5,729 bases of DNA from Rhizobacter sp. (lineage in GTDB: Bacteria; Pseudomonadota; Gammaproteobacteria; Burkholderiales; Burkholderiaceae_C), in assembly GCA_025351675.1 (NCBI GenBank), contig JANXVK010000107.1:1-5729 (forward strand), written 5' to 3'. This document shows, piece by piece, positions 1 to 5,729 of this stretch (position 1 is its first letter; each line of letters starts with the position of its first letter). The notes under the pieces were generated by a model. The model did no database searches and was not told where the DNA came from. It saw nothing but the letters and a program-made list of their open reading frames with translations. The position numbers and the translations under genes are program-made.

Positions 1-329
1 GACATCATCGTCAGCCAGCGTGCGCCGGTGCGGATCACGCCGAACGAATCGGCGCGGTACACCTGCTCGGCGTGAAAGTTTTCCCAGACCTGGCACAGCC
101 CATCGACCGCGCCGCTGAAGTCGTCGGCGCGGCAAGCCAGCGCTGCCGCGTTGATCGCGCCGGCCGAGGTGCCGGTGATGACCGGAAAGGGGTTCGGTGC
201 CGAACCTTGCCCGCAATCGCGCCGGATCTGCGCGATCGCCTTCAGCACGCCGACTTGGTAGGCGGCGCGCGCGCCGCCGCCGGTCAGCACGAGGCCCGTG
301 GTGATTCCGTTCGCCGCGGTCGAACCCAT
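1..329 (-). CDS. Patatin-like phospholipase family protein, N-terminal part (cut by window edge)
   Basis: This is a probable serine lipid acyl hydrolase of the patatin family, which uses a Ser-Asp dyad to cleave acyl esters of lipids; the substrate cannot be read from the sequence. The 109 complete codons visible begin MGSTAANGITTGLVLTGGGA. The glycine-rich oxyanion-hole motif GGGAR is at residues 17-21, followed by AAYQVGVLKAI, and the nucleophile elbow GTSAG is at 53-57 with Ser55 as nucleophile. The catalytic Asp (DGG/DGA motif) would lie beyond the left edge. No signal peptide or membrane segment is seen, so a cytoplasmic or peripheral protein is likely. A TAG stop lies in frame at 336-338, so only the ATG at 327-329 or the GTG just before it (330-332) can start the gene; the Shine-Dalgarno match is weak. 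It lies 54 bp after dnaE on the same strand and may be co-transcribed. Family call is firm; the exact function is unknown. Confidence 0.9.
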   Translation of the reverse strand, partial: MGSTAANGITTGLVLTGGGARAAYQVGVLKAIAQIRRDCGQGSAPNPFPVITGTSAGAINAAALACRADDFSGAVDGLCQVWENFHAEQVYRADSFGVIRTGARWLTMM

Positions 330-342
330 CACCCGCTATCGG

Positions 343-356
343 CGCGCCTGGGCGCG
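343..356. repeat. Short GC inverted repeat between dnaE and the patatin gene
   Basis: CGCGCC and GGCGCG arms are separated by 2 bases inside the 54-bp gap between the dnaE stop and the patatin start. A folded RNA would more realistically have a 5-bp stem and a 4-base loop. No T tract follows on either strand, so it is not a standard intrinsic terminator, and readthrough from dnaE into the patatin gene is plausible. In DNA this GC-rich, a repeat this short can occur by chance. Confidence 0.25.
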
Positions 357-383
357 GACTGAAACCGCCGCGTCATTCGTGGG

Positions 384-3929
<3,546 letters not shown>

Positions 3930-3935
3930 CCGGGC

Positions 3936-3941
3936 ATTTTA
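3936..3941 (-). promoter_or_regulatory. Predicted -10 box of the dnaE promoter
   Basis: Read on the minus strand this is TAAAAT, a 5/6 match to the sigma-70 consensus TATAAT. It is followed by GCCCGG and then directly by the dnaE ATG. With a normal -10 to start-site distance, transcription would begin at or within a base or two of the A of the start codon, giving a leaderless mRNA. No purine-rich Shine-Dalgarno sequence precedes the ATG, which fits. No good TTGACA-like -35 box is present at 15-19 bp spacing. The box is inferred from position and sequence only. Confidence 0.55.
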
Positions 3942-3971
3942 GGGACGCCGTCGGGTTCCGGACCGGCCTCG

Positions 3972-3977
3972 TAAAAT
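3972..3977 (+). promoter_or_regulatory. Predicted -10 box of the trhO promoter
   Basis: TAAAAT is followed by the 7 bases TGCGCGG and then the GTG start codon of the trhO-like gene. The spacing places the transcription start at the first base of the start codon, so the mRNA would be leaderless. There is no Shine-Dalgarno sequence between the box and the GTG. The -35 region (about 3949-3955) does not match the consensus. It mirrors the dnaE box at 3936-3941 on the other strand, with 30 bp between them. Confidence 0.55.
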
Positions 3978-3984
3978 TGCGCGG

Positions 3985-4725
3985 GTGAAATCAATTCTGA
4001 ACATCTCGGCGTACAAGTTCGTCGCCCTCAGCGAGACCGCGCACTGGCGCGAGAACATCCGCTCACAAGCGCAGGCGCTCGGGCTGAAGGGAACGGTGCT
4101 GTTGGCCCACGAGGGTATCAACCTGTTCGTCGCAGGCGGCGAGGCTGATGTGCGCGCGTTCCTGGCTTGGCTGATGGCGCATGAGCCGTTCGGCGACTTG
4201 CCGATCAAGGAAAGCTGGTCCGGCACGGTGCCGTTCGGCAGGCTGCTGGTGAAGGTCAAGCCCGAGATCATCCGCATGAACCACCCGACGATCCGGCCGC
4301 AGGCACAGCGCGCACCGGCGGTCGACGCGAAGACGCTGGCGCGCTGGCTCGACGCGGGCGTCGACGACGCCGGCCGCGAGGTCGTCACGCTCGACACGCG
4401 CAACGCGTTCGAGGTCGATCACGGGCGCCTCAAAGGTGCGCACGATTGGCGCATCAGCAAGTTCAGCGAGTTTCCGCAGGCCCTGCAGACGCACCGCGCC
4501 GAGCTCGAAGGCAAGACCGTGGTCAGCTACTGCACCGGCGGCATCCGCTGCGAGAAGGCGGCGCTGCTGATGGCCGAAGTCGGTATCGAGAACGTGCTGC
4601 AGCTCGACGGCGGCATCCTCAAGTACTTCGAGGAAACCGGCGGCAAACATTTCGCAGGAAATTGTTTCGTCTTCGACGAACGCGGCACGTTGAATGACAC
4701 ACTCGCGCCCGTGCGGGCGGTGTAA
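3985..4725 (+). CDS. trhO: TrhO/YceA-type rhodanese-domain protein, probable tRNA uridine(34) hydroxylase
   Basis: By homology to E. coli TrhO (YceA, formerly UPF0176), this enzyme hydroxylates U34 of certain tRNAs to 5-hydroxyuridine using molecular oxygen, the first step toward cmo5U-type wobble modifications. It is cytoplasmic. The 246-residue protein has the family's N-terminal domain (MKSILNISAYKF at the start, LLAHEGIN at 39-46, KVKPEIIRMNHP at 90-101). A rhodanese domain follows (about 113-215) with LDTRNAFEVDHG at 136-147 and the active-site loop YCTGGIRCEKA (182-192, catalytic Cys183). FVFDER at 228-233 is the usual end of the core. It is about 100 residues shorter than E. coli TrhO (350) and lacks the C-terminal cysteine-rich tail. 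From memory, similar short forms occur in Burkholderiales, so this is probably not a truncation. The GTG start is the first start codon after an in-frame TAG at 3940-3942, and the N terminus matches the family. Databases often label such proteins simply 'sulfurtransferase'; hydroxylase activity is inferred. Confidence 0.9.
   Translation: MKSILNISAYKFVALSETAHWRENIRSQAQALGLKGTVLLAHEGINLFVAGGEADVRAFLAWLMAHEPFGDLPIKESWSGTVPFGRLLVKVKPEIIRMNHPTIRPQAQRAPAVDAKTLARWLDAGVDDAGREVVTLDTRNAFEVDHGRLKGAHDWRISKFSEFPQALQTHRAELEGKTVVSYCTGGIRCEKAALLMAEVGIENVLQLDGGILKYFEETGGKHFAGNCFVFDERGTLNDTLAPVRAV
4706..4719 (+). repeat. GC inverted repeat over the last trhO codons
   Basis: CGCCCG and CGGGCG arms are separated by TG and end just before the TAA stop. 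As RNA this would fold as about 5 bp with a 4-base loop. No run of T follows, so it is a poor intrinsic terminator. It may protect the 3' end or mean nothing in such GC-rich sequence. Confidence 0.25.
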
Positions 4726-4749
4726 GGTTCGCCCGATCTGCAACGAATA

Positions 4750-4770
4750 CTCCGTGTTGCCCGCACGGAG
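4750..4770 (+). promoter_or_regulatory. Hairpin that would cover the egtB ribosome-binding site
   Basis: The arms CTCCGTG (4750-4756) and CACGGAG (4764-4770) are perfect reverse complements of 7 bp around the 7-base loop TTGCCCG. The last four bases of the 3' arm, GGAG, are the egtB Shine-Dalgarno sequence, and their pairing partner is CTCC at 4750-4753. When folded, the RNA would hide the ribosome-binding site. This is seen directly in the sequence; a regulatory role is inferred. There is no T tract, so it does not look like a terminator for trhO. Confidence 0.5.
4767..4770 (+). promoter_or_regulatory. Shine-Dalgarno sequence of egtB
   Basis: GGAG lies 8 bases before the ATG at 4779 and supports that start. 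It is the only clear Shine-Dalgarno sequence in the window: the starts of dnaE and trhO have none and that of the patatin gene is weak. Confidence 0.75.
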
Positions 4771-4778
4771 CCCACGCC

Positions 4779-5729
4779 ATGGACACAGCTCACCGGCCCG
4801 CTCCCGCAGCCCTGCGTCCGGGCGACTTGGCCAAAGCCTATGCCGCGATCCGGCAAACGACGCTCGATCTCGCCGCACCACTGACGACGGAAGACTGCCA
4901 AGTTCAGTCGATGCCCGACGCGAGCCCCGCAAAGTGGCACCTCGCGCACATCACCTGGTTCTTCGAAACTTTCTTGCTCGAGCGCCACGCGGTGGGCTTT
5001 GCGCCGTTCGACGCGTCGTACCGCGTACTTTTCAACAGCTACTACCAAGGTATCGGGGAGCAGTTTCCGCATGCCCGGCGCGGCCTGATGACGCGGCCAA
5101 CGCTGGCCGACGTGCACCTCTACCGCGCGCACGTCGACGAGCAGATGCTGGCGCTGATCGATGCCCACCCGGGCCATGCCGAGATCGAGACCCTGGTCGC
5201 GCTCGGCCTGCATCACGAGCAGCAGCACCAGGAACTGCTGCTCACCGACATCAAGCACGCCCTTTCCCTCAACCCGGCTGCTGCACCGTACGCTCGACGC
5301 TGGCCCATGGCCCAGGTTCAGCCTCAACCGCTGCGCTGGTTCGGCCACGAGGGTGGCCTGGTCGAACTCGGGCACGAGCCTGCACTGGACGGCGATTTCT
5401 GCTTCGACAACGAGACGCCTCGCCACCGTGCGTGGGCCGATCCGTTCGAGCTCGCGTCGCGTCCGGCGACCTATGGTGACTTCCTCGCGTTCATGGAAGA
5501 CGGCGGCTACGAGCGCGCCGAGCTGTGGCTGTCGATGGGATGGGACTGGGTACGGGCCGGCGCGCGCAAGGCACCGCTGTACTGGCAGCACGACGGCGGG
5601 CGCTGGCTCAACCACACGCTGCAGGGCACCGTCGCCATCGACACGCATACGCCGGCGTGCCACCTGAGCTTTTTCGAGGCCGACGCGTTTGCGCGCTGGT
5701 CGGGCGCGCGGCTGCCGACCGAGCTCGAG
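4779..5729 (+). CDS. egtB: Ergothioneine biosynthesis protein EgtB, N-terminal 317 residues (cut by window edge)
   Basis: EgtB is a non-heme iron enzyme that joins hercynine to a thiol donor (cysteine or gamma-glutamylcysteine, depending on type) with O2 to form a sulfoxide, the central step in making the antioxidant ergothioneine. The visible part has an N-terminal DinB-like domain (about 15-165) with SPAKWHLAHITWFFE (49-63) and HHEQQHQE (145-152). His57, His146 and His150 are the expected iron ligands by analogy with mycobacterial EgtB. The C-terminal FGE-sulfatase (formylglycine-generating-like) domain starts near 185, with FDNETPRH (209-216), DGGY (241-244), HLSFFEADAFARW (295-307) and GARLPTE (309-315). 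The frame is open to the edge; full-length relatives have roughly 410-440 residues, so perhaps a quarter is missing, including most substrate-binding residues. The ATG has GGAG 8 bases upstream. It follows trhO by 53 bp; egtD usually comes next in such genomes but lies outside. OvoA and selenoneine synthase SenA are related, but the motifs fit proteobacterial EgtB best. Confidence 0.93.
   Translation, partial: MDTAHRPAPAALRPGDLAKAYAAIRQTTLDLAAPLTTEDCQVQSMPDASPAKWHLAHITWFFETFLLERHAVGFAPFDASYRVLFNSYYQGIGEQFPHARRGLMTRPTLADVHLYRAHVDEQMLALIDAHPGHAEIETLVALGLHHEQQHQELLLTDIKHALSLNPAAAPYARRWPMAQVQPQPLRWFGHEGGLVELGHEPALDGDFCFDNETPRHRAWADPFELASRPATYGDFLAFMEDGGYERAELWLSMGWDWVRAGARKAPLYWQHDGGRWLNHTLQGTVAIDTHTPACHLSFFEADAFARWSGARLPTELE

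Noticed and set aside
3935..3937. An extra ATG on the minus strand, 8 bases upstream of the dnaE start.
   Set aside because: It is out of frame with dnaE, overlaps the predicted -10 box, and would not be present in a leaderless transcript.
4746..4751. AATACT as a possible -10 box for a separate egtB promoter.
   Set aside because: It matches the consensus at only four of six positions and has no -35-like sequence at the right distance; not enough to call.
4706..4770. The two hairpins after trhO as an intrinsic terminator.
   Set aside because: Neither is followed by a run of T, and the second one contains the egtB ribosome-binding site, which suits a leader role better.
4694..4780. A shifted frame reading CGRCKVRPIC just after the end of trhO, which might be a lost Cys-rich TrhO tail restored by a frameshift.
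   Set aside because: The cysteine spacing and surrounding residues do not resemble the TrhO tail as I know it, the frame continues into egtB as a shadow, and the 246-residue form looks normal for the clade.
4527..5663. A 378-codon minus-strand frame opposite trhO and egtB.
   Set aside because: It runs across two well-supported genes, has no recognisable motif and is explained by codon bias of the opposite strand.

Overview
The window is ordinary chromosomal DNA from a high-GC bacterium, most likely a betaproteobacterium of the order Burkholderiales (Comamonadaceae / Rubrivivax-Leptothrix type). This rests on three points: the strong G/C bias at third codon positions, the replicative DnaE sequence, and a short TrhO-type protein that looks like the betaproteobacterial form. 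The taxonomic call is by recognition, not by a search. No mobile elements, tRNA/rRNA genes or CRISPR arrays are visible.

Layout. Positions 1-329 (minus) hold the N-terminal third or so of a patatin-like phospholipase that runs off the left edge. Positions 384-3929 (minus) hold a complete dnaE, the catalytic alpha subunit of DNA polymerase III, with a 54-bp gap to the patatin gene; the two could share a transcript. A 55-bp divergent intergenic region (3930-3984) separates dnaE from a rightward pair: a complete trhO-like rhodanese-domain gene (3985-4725, GTG start), and after 53 bp the first 317 codons of egtB (4779-5729), an ergothioneine biosynthesis gene cut by the right edge.

How the genes relate. 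DnaE copies the chromosome, TrhO (by homology) hydroxylates wobble uridine of tRNAs, EgtB makes the central C-S bond of ergothioneine, and the patatin protein is a lipid hydrolase. They do not form one pathway. TrhO and EgtB are, by family knowledge, both oxygen-using enzymes of sulfur/RNA chemistry and lie on the same strand, which is at most a loose link.

I found no convincing undescribed system. The two most interesting signals are regulatory. First, the dnaE/trhO intergenic region carries mirror-image TAAAAT boxes placed 6 and 7 nt before the two start codons, with no Shine-Dalgarno sequence on either side, which predicts leaderless mRNAs for both genes. Second, a perfect 7-bp hairpin ahead of egtB contains that gene's GGAG ribosome-binding site in its 3' arm.
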